NCBI GenBank assembly: GCA_934270345.1
Contig: CAKQPT010000060.1
Span: 1 to 6,267 of the forward strand
Length of the DNA stretch: 6,267 bases
Reading direction: 5' to 3'
From: an uncultured Oribacterium sp.
GTDB taxonomy: Bacteria > Bacillota > Clostridia > Lachnospirales > Lachnospiraceae
How positions within the stretch are numbered: the stretch's first letter is position 1; each line of letters begins with the position of its first letter. A model generated the notes under the pieces. It saw nothing but the letters and a program-made list of their open reading frames with translations. It searched no databases and was not told the DNA's origin. Shown here piece after piece: positions 1 to 4,015 of the stretch. Both the position numbers and the translations under genes were made by a program.

Positions 1-1
1 C

Positions 2-421
2 GTAGAGAAGATGTACTACATGGACGTGAACCTCTATCACTACTTCATCGGCCGCGATGATCAGTCGGTCAATGAAACCGTCATGATCGGGCGCATTGAC
101 CAGCAGCTGAAAGTCAACCGGATCATGATTGACTGCTGTGACCTTACGAAGCTGAAGAGCCGCAAGAAGCGCCACTACATGTTCAGCTACCTCGAGATCA
201 TCACCACCGTCTCCTCCGTACTGGCCATCAAGTCCGGTGACCCGGAGAACATGCAGAAGAAAAAGGAGCTCTGGGACTACCTGAAGGCGAATAACTTCCA
301 GACCTGGCTCAAGATGCGCTTCTCCTTCCTCGGGCAGGGCTGCAACTTCCGCCTGAAGGCCGGCAACGAACTCACCATCCTCTGCTACAAGCTCGCGCAG
401 AAGTTCTACGGTTTTAACTGA
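2..421 (+). CDS. Glycosyltransferase (GT-A, family 2-type), C-terminal fragment
   Basis: This is the 3' end of a longer gene cut by the window edge. The frame is open from base 2, and the ATG at 11 is probably internal because residues before it (VEK) read through in frame. The roughly 140 visible residues include the segment VNLYHYFIGRDDQSVNE followed by VMIGRIDQQLKV. I recognise this as the end of the nucleotide-sugar transferase domain in Bacillota family 2 glycosyltransferases. Members transfer sugars from nucleotide-sugars to polysaccharide or lipid acceptors at the cytoplasmic membrane face. The remaining residues are basic and aromatic and end in KLAQKFYGFN. The DXD metal motif and donor-binding N-terminus lie outside the window, so donor, acceptor and pathway cannot be named. 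A long palindrome begins ten bases after the stop. Family assignment rests on remembered sequence similarity. Confidence 0.72.
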   Translation, partial: VEKMYYMDVNLYHYFIGRDDQSVNETVMIGRIDQQLKVNRIMIDCCDLTKLKSRKKRHYMFSYLEIITTVSSVLAIKSGDPENMQKKKELWDYLKANNFQTWLKMRFSFLGQGCNFRLKAGNELTILCYKLAQKFYGFN

Positions 422-430
422 CGTAGTTCA

Positions 431-539
431 GGCAGGGCCTCGGAGGGACGGCAACGGAGGCACAGTACTCCGAGACCCGGCTTGATTTCACACGGTCTCT
501 ACGTATGGCCTCCGTTGTCGTCCCTCCGGGTCCCCTGCC
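431..539. repeat. Long imperfect palindrome (109 bp)
   Basis: Arms 431-461 and 508-539 are inverted copies. Bases 442-461 pair with 508-527 for 20 bp with a single G-U wobble. After a small internal bulge, 431-437 pairs with 533-539. The 46-base loop holds a smaller dyad, GAGACC (472-477) with GGTCTC (494-499). The element fills the gap between the glycosyltransferase stop and the tRNA promoter. No T-run follows directly, so it is not a textbook intrinsic terminator, although it could stop or stabilise the upstream transcript. The right arm contains CCTCCGGGTCCCCTG, nearly repeated at 2867-2879, so it may belong to a dispersed palindromic family. Confidence 0.75.
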
Positions 540-553
540 TGTAAAATCCCTGC

Positions 554-604
554 AAAAAAAGTTTTAGAAAAGTTGTTGACAAACGAGAATCGATTTAGTA
601 ATAT
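554..604 (+). promoter_or_regulatory. Promoter of the tRNA-Val/tRNA-Met unit
   Basis: A perfect -35 hexamer TTGACA (576-581) and a -10 TAATAT (599-604) are separated by 17 bases, the optimal sigma-70/sigma-A spacing. An A/T-rich tract (554-572) directly upstream resembles an UP element, as expected for a strong stable-RNA promoter. Transcription should begin near 611. The leader carries a small hairpin, GTCGC (611-615) with GCGAC (623-627), ahead of the first tRNA. Confidence 0.85.
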
Positions 605-635
605 ACAGAGGTCGCAAAACAAGCGACACACGAAC

Positions 636-708
636 GGGGTCTTAGCTCAGCTGGGAGAGCATCTGCCTTACAAGCAGAGGGTCACAGGTTCGAGCCCTGT
701 AGGCCCCA
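636..708 (+). tRNA. tRNA-Val (anticodon TAC)
   Basis: This is a full 73-base cloverleaf. The acceptor GGGGTCT pairs with AGGCCCC through one G-U pair. The D-stem is GCTC/GAGC. The anticodon stem TCTGC/GCAGA encloses the loop CTTACAA, giving anticodon TAC, which reads valine GUA and, by wobble, other GUN codons. The T-arm ACAGG/CCTGT encloses TTCGAGC. The discriminator is A at 708 and the next bases are CG, so CCA must be added after transcription. It is the first gene of a two-tRNA unit and lies about 25 bases after the predicted start site. All stems are intact. Confidence 0.97.
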
Positions 709-755
709 CGTCTTCGGTCTGGACTGTGTGTATACGCGGTCTGGGTCGGACATAT

Positions 756-829
756 GGCGAGATAGCTCAGTTGGCTAGAGCACGCGGTTCATACCCGCGG
801 TGTCGAGAGTTCAAGTCTCCCTCTCGCTA
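756..829 (+). tRNA. Elongator tRNA-Met (anticodon CAT)
   Basis: This is a 74-base cloverleaf. The acceptor GGCGAGA pairs with TCTCGCT and has a G1-U72 wobble. The D-stem is GCTC/GAGC. The anticodon stem CGCGG/CCGCG encloses TTCATAC, giving anticodon CAT. The stem lacks the three consecutive G-C pairs of initiator tRNA, and the acceptor ends in a paired base, so this is read as elongator Met. tRNA-Ile with a lysidine-modified CAT is the alternative and fits the arm sequences less well. The T-stem GAGAG/CTCCC has one A-C mismatch (806 with 820). The bases after the discriminator A are TCA rather than CCA. It is co-transcribed with tRNA-Val, 47 bases upstream. Confidence 0.93.
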
Positions 830-837
830 TCAAACAG

Positions 838-869
838 GCACCATGCGAAAGCATGGTGCTTTTCTTTTT
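838..869 (+). terminator. Intrinsic terminator of the tRNA unit
   Basis: A perfect 9-bp stem GCACCATGC (838-846) with GCATGGTGC (851-859) is capped by a GAAA tetraloop. It is followed by TTTTCTTTTT (860-869). It lies eight bases after tRNA-Met and is a textbook rho-independent terminator. Confidence 0.95.
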
Positions 870-1054
870 GCATTCTGACGACACCCGTAGCTCCATGAGA
901 TCGCTACGATAGAAAACACATAGATGCTTTGTGCGGTGCGAGTTGTGTCTCAGCTCCTTCGATGGCTTACGCGGTCTTTTAAGATAATTTTTTCACGAGA
1001 GACAGTCGGACGGGGGCCCTTTTTGTTGATTCTTCCGAAATTAAATCCCCACTA
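870..1054. other. Intergenic stretch without recognised content
   Basis: About 185 bases lie between the tRNA terminator and the next promoter. I see no convincing gene, RNA or repeat. Frames across it are short and lack a ribosome binding site. The only local symmetry is a weak GTAGC/GCTAC pair near 888-908. Confidence 0.5.
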
Positions 1055-1083
1055 TTGAATCCGATTTTTTGCGGTGCTAGTAT
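1055..1083 (+). promoter_or_regulatory. Putative promoter of the PAP2 gene
   Basis: TTGAAT (1055-1060) and TAGTAT (1078-1083) are 17 bases apart. A TG dinucleotide at 1075-1076 sits in the extended -10 position. Transcription would start near 1090, giving a leader of about 125 bases before the ATG. The leader holds two tight hairpins: GTGATA/TATCAC near 1135-1148, and GAACGT/ACGTTC at 1188-1202. The second ends one base before the ribosome binding site. Confidence 0.55.
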
Positions 1084-1203
1084 TTCTAAATTGATAAAGT
1101 GAAACTTTGCGTATTCTTCGACCTGTGCGGGACTGTGATATTTATCACCTCCCGATGTGCTCGAGGACTGCGTGTATTCTTGGATCCGAACGTAAAACGT
1201 TCC

Positions 1204-1208
1204 AGAGG
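1204..1208 (+). promoter_or_regulatory. Ribosome binding site fixing the PAP2 start
   Basis: AGAGG lies seven bases before the ATG at 1216. The longer in-frame alternative, a GTG at 1099, has no purine-rich site upstream. Its extra 39 residues would lie in the leader region, so 1216 is preferred. Confidence 0.65.
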
Positions 1209-1215
1209 CCAGTGG

Positions 1216-1920
1216 ATGAATAAAATCAAAAAGTTTATACAGCGGTATCGTCACGCATGGATCCTGTCCTATGCGCTGATCTATATTACCTGGTTCAGCT
1301 ACCTCGAAAAGACGATCAACCATCAGGTCAGCTTTCATGTCATGCATGCAGCGCTCGATGATAAAATCCCCTTCTGTGAGTATTTCATCATCCCGTACAT
1401 GCTGTGGTTCGCGTACGTCGCCGCCACAGTCCTGTACTTCATGTTTAAGAACAGGGATGATTTCTACCGCCTCTGTGCCTTCCTGTTCAGCGGCATGACC
1501 ATCAGCCTGATCATCTGCTCGGTCTTCCCGAATGGCACGGATTTTCGCCCGATCATCGACCCGACGAAGAACGTCTTCACCAGGATCGTCGCCTGGCTCT
1601 ACCGCACCGATACCTGCACGAACGTTTTCCCGAGCATTCACTGCTATAATTCGATCGGCGTCGCCATCGCCGTCCTCCGCTCGCAGGACATCGCGACTTC
1701 GAAGCATGGCCGTCTCGTGAAGTGCGCGTCCACGATCCTTGCGCTCCTGATCTGCATGAGCACCATGGCCCTCAAGCAGCACAGCGTGTATGACGTCGCC
1801 GGCGCCATCATCCTCGCCTCCATCGTGTTCGAGTTCACCTACGGCTACCCGCTCCTTCAGCGCAGCCCGCAGGACCGTCACGCACAGCGCGAGCACGCAA
1901 CCGAACGTTACTGGCGATAA
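1216..1920 (+). CDS. PAP2-family (type 2 phosphatidic acid phosphatase-like) membrane protein
   Basis: This 234-residue integral membrane protein should be a lipid phosphate phosphatase or phosphotransferase acting on membrane-embedded substrates. The PAP2 signature is visible in order: an FRP element at 110-112 (motif 1, without the classical leading lysine), FPSIH at 138-142 with the presumed catalytic His142 (motif 2), and STMALKQHSVYD at 182-193, which keeps His189 and Asp193 of motif 3. Hydrophobic segments lie near 14-30, 56-77, 86-104, 144-154, 171-186 and 194-208, consistent with about six membrane helices. The C-terminus (216-234) is hydrophilic, rich in Arg, His and Gln. The PSIH plus KQHSxxD form is the inositol-phosphoceramide-synthase-like branch, whose bacterial substrates are mostly unknown. 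It has its own promoter and terminator and looks monocistronic. Family confidence is high; substrate is unknown. Confidence 0.88.
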   Translation: MNKIKKFIQRYRHAWILSYALIYITWFSYLEKTINHQVSFHVMHAALDDKIPFCEYFIIPYMLWFAYVAATVLYFMFKNRDDFYRLCAFLFSGMTISLIICSVFPNGTDFRPIIDPTKNVFTRIVAWLYRTDTCTNVFPSIHCYNSIGVAIAVLRSQDIATSKHGRLVKCASTILALLICMSTMALKQHSVYDVAGAIILASIVFEFTYGYPLLQRSPQDRHAQREHATERYWR

Positions 1921-1926
1921 GCGAAT

Positions 1927-1963
1927 CCCTCGTGTGACAAAAGGTCACGCGAGGGTTCTTTTT
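1927..1963 (+). terminator. Intrinsic terminator of the PAP2 gene
   Basis: The 12-bp stem 1927-1938 with 1944-1955 (CCCTCGTGTGAC with GTCACGCGAGGG, one G-U pair) has an AAAAG loop and is followed by TTCTTTTT. It starts six bases after the PAP2 stop codon. Confidence 0.93.
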
Positions 1964-1977
1964 ATGAAACTATAGGG

Positions 1978-1983
1978 TATAAT
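1978..1983 (+). promoter_or_regulatory. Putative -10 element of the DUF5662 gene
   Basis: This is a perfect TATAAT. No good -35 sits 17 bases upstream, where the sequence is GTTCTT inside the tail of the preceding terminator. The promoter is either weak or activator-dependent. Transcription would start near 1990, leaving a leader of only about 20 bases. Confidence 0.5.
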
Positions 1984-1994
1984 CTGAGCATAGA

Positions 1995-2004
1995 AGAGAG
2001 GTGA
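1995..2004 (+). promoter_or_regulatory. Ribosome binding site fixing the DUF5662 start
   Basis: AGAGAGGTGA ends five bases before the ATG at 2010. A GTG at 2001 in the same frame lies inside this site, so it cannot be the start served by it. Confidence 0.8.
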
Positions 2005-2009
2005 CGACG

Positions 2010-2750
2010 ATGAAGGATCACAGGACAATGCAGACGACCGGAACCCCAGGTGGCGCTCCGCACAGCGTTACGCCAGCGAAGCATCACAGCGCCAGCGCTT
2101 CGGCCCGGACAGCGAATGGAGCGCCGGAGACGGTGAAGCCGGCAGAAGCGGCGCTGGCGTCCGCAGCTCCGGCGAAACCAGGACTTCCGCGCTACCTCTG
2201 GAACGCGGTGCATCACTTCCGGACGATCAACCGCCATAAGCGTGAAGTTATGAAAAACTGCTTCCGCGTGGGCCTCTATAAGCAGGGACTGCTCCACGAC
2301 CTCTCGAAATACAGCTGGGCCGAGTTTAAAACCGGTGTGAAGTACTATCAGGGCTATCGCAGCCCGAACACGGCAGAACGCCTCGAGACCGGCCTGTGTG
2401 AGGCCTGGCTCCATCACAAGGGCCGGAACAAGCACCACTTCGAGTACTGGGTCGATTACGACACGAAAAAGAAAGCCACGATGGTCGGCTGCCGCATGCC
2501 ATACCGCTATGTCGCTGAGATGTTCTGCGATCGCGTCGCCGCCTCGAAGGTCTACAAAGGCGCAGAGTACGACGACAGCTGCCCATGGGAGTATTTCCAG
2601 CCCTGCAAGGACTCCCCGCTCCTCGAGCCGGAAACCCGCCGCGAAATCACCGAGCTCCTCTGGATGCTGAAAACCGAAGGTGAGGAAAAAACCTTCGCCT
2701 ACCTTAAGAAGGAAATCGCCCGTCGCCGCCGCGAGAAGGACCATTTTTAA
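2010..2750 (+). CDS. DUF5662-family protein with low-complexity N-terminal tail
   Basis: This 246-residue soluble protein has two parts. Residues 1-58 are a low-complexity tail rich in Ala, Pro, Thr, Ser and His with no predicted signal peptide. Residues 60-246 match my knowledge of the DUF5662 family: LLHDLSKYSWAEF at 94-106, GYRSPN at 115-120, AWLHHKGRNKHHFEYW at 132-147, and MPYRYVAEMFCDRVAAS at 163-179. The invariant acidic and histidine residues (His96, Asp97, His135, His136, His142, His143, Glu170, Asp174) suggest a helical metal-binding fold similar to HD hydrolases. That is inference, since no activity is established that I know of. The C-terminus is helical and strongly basic (RRRREKDHF). 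The gene stands alone between terminators, so its neighbours give no functional hint. Codons are strongly biased to G or C at the third position. Confidence 0.85.
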   Translation: MKDHRTMQTTGTPGGAPHSVTPAKHHSASASARTANGAPETVKPAEAALASAAPAKPGLPRYLWNAVHHFRTINRHKREVMKNCFRVGLYKQGLLHDLSKYSWAEFKTGVKYYQGYRSPNTAERLETGLCEAWLHHKGRNKHHFEYWVDYDTKKKATMVGCRMPYRYVAEMFCDRVAASKVYKGAEYDDSCPWEYFQPCKDSPLLEPETRREITELLWMLKTEGEEKTFAYLKKEIARRRREKDHF

Positions 2751-2755
2751 AGAAT

Positions 2756-2799
2756 ATCACGGGGGAGTGCCGCCCGTAGGGCGCGGGGGTCCCCGTGAT
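2756..2799 (+). repeat. GC-rich two-tier hairpin, repeat copy 1
   Basis: ATCACGGGG (2756-2764) pairs with CCCCGTGAT (2791-2799). Inside it, CGCCC (2771-2775) pairs with GGGCG (2779-2783) around a GTA loop. It starts six bases after the DUF5662 stop and lacks a T-run. The right flank GGGTCCCCGTGATGCC resembles 2871-2884, suggesting two copies of one small palindromic element. Confidence 0.7.
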
Positions 2800-2821
2800 G
2801 CCTTAGTGGCGAACGTATTCA

Positions 2822-2849
2822 AAGCTGTGCCTTAAGGCACAGCTTCTTT
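2822..2849 (+). terminator. Probable terminator of the DUF5662 gene (perfect 24-bp palindrome)
   Basis: AAGCTGTGCC (2822-2831) and GGCACAGCTT (2836-2845) form a perfect 10-bp stem with a TTAA loop. Only a short pyrimidine tail, CTTT, follows. The stem is as strong as an intrinsic terminator but the U-tract is poor, so efficiency is uncertain. Confidence 0.6.
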
Positions 2850-2852
2850 GTG

Positions 2853-2881
2853 ATCATGGGAGCCCCCTCCGGGTCCCTGAT
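2853..2881 (+). repeat. GC-rich hairpin, repeat copy 2
   Basis: ATCA (2853-2856), GGGA (2858-2861) and CCC (2863-2865) pair with GGG (2871-2873), TCCC (2874-2877) and TGAT (2878-2881), with single-base bulges at 2857 and 2862. The outer layout, ATCA...GGG and GGGTCCC...TGATGCC, repeats that of 2756-2799 in the same orientation. It ends nine bases before the Rrf2 -35. Confidence 0.55.
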
Positions 2882-2889
2882 GCCTCGAC

Positions 2890-2918
2890 TTGATTAAATT
2901 CTAGCTGCATGGTAGGAT
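2890..2918 (+). promoter_or_regulatory. Putative promoter of the Rrf2 gene
   Basis: TTGATT (2890-2895) and TAGGAT (2913-2918) are 17 bases apart. A TG at 2910-2911 makes an extended -10, which would compensate for the imperfect hexamers. Transcription would start near 2925, inside the dyad at 2905-2926. Confidence 0.6.
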
Positions 2919-2926
2919 TAATGCAG
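2905..2926 (+). promoter_or_regulatory. Dyad-symmetric operator candidate over the Rrf2 promoter
   Basis: CTGCAT (2905-2910) and ATGCAG (2921-2926) are perfect inverted copies with a 10-bp spacer that contains the -10 element. A 22-bp dyad in this position fits the binding mode of a dimeric repressor. Rrf2 proteins often repress their own genes, so the neighbouring product is the natural candidate. It does not match the E. coli IscR type 1 consensus that I know. Confidence 0.45.
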
Positions 2927-2971
2927 TATCGCCAGAACGTAAAGACTTGGACAGTATGAGGTGAGAGAAAC

Positions 2972-3409
2972 ATGATGATTTCAACCAAGGGCCGCTATGC
3001 CCTGACAACCCTGATAGATATCGCGCAGAATTTCGATGGTGTGACCCCGGTCAGCATCAAGGAGATTTCAGATCGCCAGAAGATCTCGATGAAGTACCTC
3101 GAGCAGATCATTTCCCTAATGGTGAAGGGCGGCTTCCTGAAGTCTATTCGTGGTGCGAAGGGCGGATATCTTTTTACCCGCCCGATCGATCAGATCAAGG
3201 TCGGTGAGATCCTCGACGCCGCCGAAGGCACCCTTGCACCGGTCGACTGCGTCAACGGCACCAGCACCTGCGCGAAATCCGCCAGCTGCCCGACCTTCCC
3301 CCTCTATAAGGAAATCGACAACGCCATCTACGAGGTCGTGAACCGCTACACCCTGAAGGACCTCGTCGACCAGTCGAGCGCCGCAAGCAGCAGCTCCTGC
3401 ACGACGTAA
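2972..3409 (+). CDS. Rrf2-family transcriptional regulator with three Fe-S-type cysteines
   Basis: This is a 145-residue DNA-binding protein, the usual Rrf2 length. The winged helix-turn-helix covers about residues 3-70: ISTKGRYALTTLIDIA, then SIKEISDRQKISMKYLEQI (recognition region), then a wing at RGAKGGYLFTRP. A dimerisation helix starts at QIKVGEIL. Cys93, Cys100 and Cys106 (spacing C-x6-C-x5-C) match the cluster-ligand positions of IscR/NsrR-type members, so it probably senses Fe-S status, oxygen or nitric oxide. That is family inference. A fourth cysteine, Cys143, sits in a Ser-rich tail. AGGTGA (2959-2964) is seven bases before the ATG chosen here; a second ATG directly follows and is possible. 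The gene has its own promoter with an operator candidate. CymR-like members without a cluster are the main alternative. Confidence 0.93.
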   Translation: MMISTKGRYALTTLIDIAQNFDGVTPVSIKEISDRQKISMKYLEQIISLMVKGGFLKSIRGAKGGYLFTRPIDQIKVGEILDAAEGTLAPVDCVNGTSTCAKSASCPTFPLYKEIDNAIYEVVNRYTLKDLVDQSSAASSSSCTT

Positions 3410-3429
3410 AAAATTTTTCAAATTGATGC

Positions 3430-3458
3430 TTGACATTTGCCCTTCTCTTCTGTAATAT
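3430..3458 (+). promoter_or_regulatory. Promoter of tRNA-Arg
   Basis: TTGACA (3430-3435) and TAATAT (3453-3458) are 17 bases apart, the same hexamers and spacing as the tRNA-Val/Met promoter. No clear terminator separates it from the Rrf2 stop at 3409; there is only a short AT palindrome near 3410-3420. Read-through from Rrf2 into the tRNA is therefore possible. Confidence 0.85.
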
Positions 3459-3485
3459 AACACTTGCGTTTGAAAACAACGCTAT

Positions 3486-3559
3486 GCGCGCGTAGCTCAG
3501 CTGGATAGAGCGTCTGGCTACGGACCAGAAGGTCGCGAGTTCGAATCTTGTCGCACGCA
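3486..3559 (+). tRNA. tRNA-Arg (anticodon ACG), with irregular acceptor stem
   Basis: This is a 74-base cloverleaf. The D-stem is GCTC/GAGC. The anticodon stem TCTGG/CCAGA encloses CTACGGA, giving anticodon ACG, which reads CGN codons after deamination of A34. The T-arm GCGAG/CTTGT encloses TTCGAAT and includes two G-U pairs. The acceptor GCGCGCG faces CGCACGC and pairs at six of seven positions; C4 opposes A69 (3489 with 3555). The discriminator is A3559 and the following TGA shows that CCA is not encoded. The promoter is strong, so the gene is probably active. However, the weak T-stem and acceptor mismatch are unusual, and the 3' strand has an alternative partner at 3679-3696. Confidence 0.9.
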
Positions 3560-3568
3560 TGATCGTGC

Positions 3569-3634
3569 ATGAGCACAAACGAAAGAGCCCGGAAACAAGT
3601 TCACTTGTTTCCGGGCTCTTTCGTTTATGCTCAT
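3569..3634 (+). terminator. Very long hairpin (32-bp arms), probable terminator of tRNA-Arg
   Basis: Arms 3569-3600 and 3603-3634 are complementary at 31 of 32 positions, with one C-A mismatch (3576 with 3627) and a two-base loop (TC). The core AAAGAGCCCGG with CCGGGCTCTTT, followed by CGTTT, fits an intrinsic terminator. An A-rich left flank (AAACGAAAG) would let it also work on the minus strand. It begins ten bases after the tRNA and is far longer than a terminator needs to be. Confidence 0.75.
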
Positions 3635-3638
3635 ATAG

Positions 3639-3812
3639 GAGCATCGCTCCCAATCGGGGCATGACTATGCCCCGATTGTGCACGATCATGTGTGCGACAA
3701 GAATGTAGAGCGGAGCCAGAGCATCGCTCCCAATCGGGGCACGTCTGTGCCCCGATTGCACGATCATGGTGCGCCAAGTATGTGGTGCGGAGCCGAGCAT
3801 CGCTCTCAATCG
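3639..3812 (+). repeat. Imperfect tandem repeat of structured units (80 bp, 76 bp, partial)
   Basis: Unit A is 3639-3718, unit B is 3719-3794 and a partial third unit is 3795-3812. Each starts GAGCATCGCTC. Units A and B continue with a 12-bp perfect hairpin (3651-3678 and 3731-3758), then a CACGATCATG segment, then an end in GCGGAGCC. The two hairpins differ in the loop (GACT against GTCT) and in the closing pair (T-A against C-G), with pairing kept. I see no coding potential; frames across it lack ribosome binding sites. Confidence 0.85.
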
Positions 3813-3836
3813 TTCCTTCTTTCGCAGCCGTCCCGA

Positions 3837-3852
3837 CCGGTGTCGCCACCGG
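3837..3852 (+). other. Small hairpin upstream of pflB
   Basis: CCGGTG (3837-3842) and CACCGG (3847-3852) form a 6-bp stem with a TCGC loop, followed by CTTTCC. It could be a weak terminator or a remnant of the repeat region. Nothing else is recognisable between the repeats and the pflB promoter, apart from the AT-rich tract at 3899-3920. Confidence 0.4.
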
Positions 3853-3920
3853 CTTTCCGCGCCGTCTGCATTCCCCTCATGTTCTAATTGGAAAACATCG
3901 AAAATTTAATAGTTAAAACA

Positions 3921-3950
3921 TTGACGAATCTGCCCTCTATGCTTTATATT
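3921..3950 (+). promoter_or_regulatory. Promoter of pflB
   Basis: TTGACG (3921-3926) and TTATAT (3944-3949, spacer 17) or TATATT (3945-3950, spacer 18) form a near-consensus promoter. Transcription would start near 3957, giving a leader of about 60 bases. An AT-rich tract directly upstream contains the small dyad TTTAA-TAG-TTAAA (3905-3917), a possible UP element or regulator half-sites. Confidence 0.75.
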
Positions 3951-4004
3951 AGCACGCGTAAAGAGTATTGAATCCTGTATACAAAATAGACAACATGGTA
4001 GAAA

Positions 4005-4010
4005 GAGGAG
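4005..4010 (+). promoter_or_regulatory. Ribosome binding site fixing the pflB start
   Basis: GAGGAG ends five bases before the ATG at 4016. The upstream in-frame starts, a TTG at 3968 and an ATG at 3995, have no purine-rich site. The protein from 4016, MREEWRGF, also matches the usual PFL N-terminus. Confidence 0.85.
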
Positions 4011-4015
4011 AAGAT

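Noticed and set aside
573..878. Plus-strand open frame of 101 codons across the tRNA-Val/Met unit
   Set aside because: It is a translation of the two tRNA genes (segments such as AQLGEHLPYKQRVTGSSPV are typical of spurious tRNA frames) and has no ribosome binding site.
1099..1215. N-terminal extension of the PAP2 protein from the GTG at 1099
   Set aside because: No ribosome binding site precedes it, whereas the ATG at 1216 has AGAGG at good spacing.
979..1896. Minus-strand open frame of 305 codons opposite the PAP2 gene
   Set aside because: It has skewed Asp/Arg/Glu/Ala-rich composition from GC-rich antisense codons, no recognisable domain, and runs through the plus-strand promoter and leader.
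1962..2744. Minus-strand open frame of 260 codons opposite the DUF5662 gene
   Set aside because: It is an antisense shadow of a gene with clear family motifs, strong start signals and a GC-rich third position.
3639..3812. CRISPR array
   Set aside because: There are only two and a bit units of 76-80 bp, the units are diverged throughout, there are no unique spacers between short constant repeats, and no cas genes nearby.
3486..3812. Integration (att) site or genomic island at tRNA-Arg
   Set aside because: The repeated tRNA-end segment is inverted rather than a direct repeat of the 3' end, and there is no integrase or phage gene in the window.
3252..3849. Overlapping minus-strand frames across tRNA-Arg and the tandem repeats
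   Set aside because: They are antisense translations of tRNA-Arg (containing ATFWSVARRSIQLSY, common in spurious annotations) and of the repeats. No start signals are seen.
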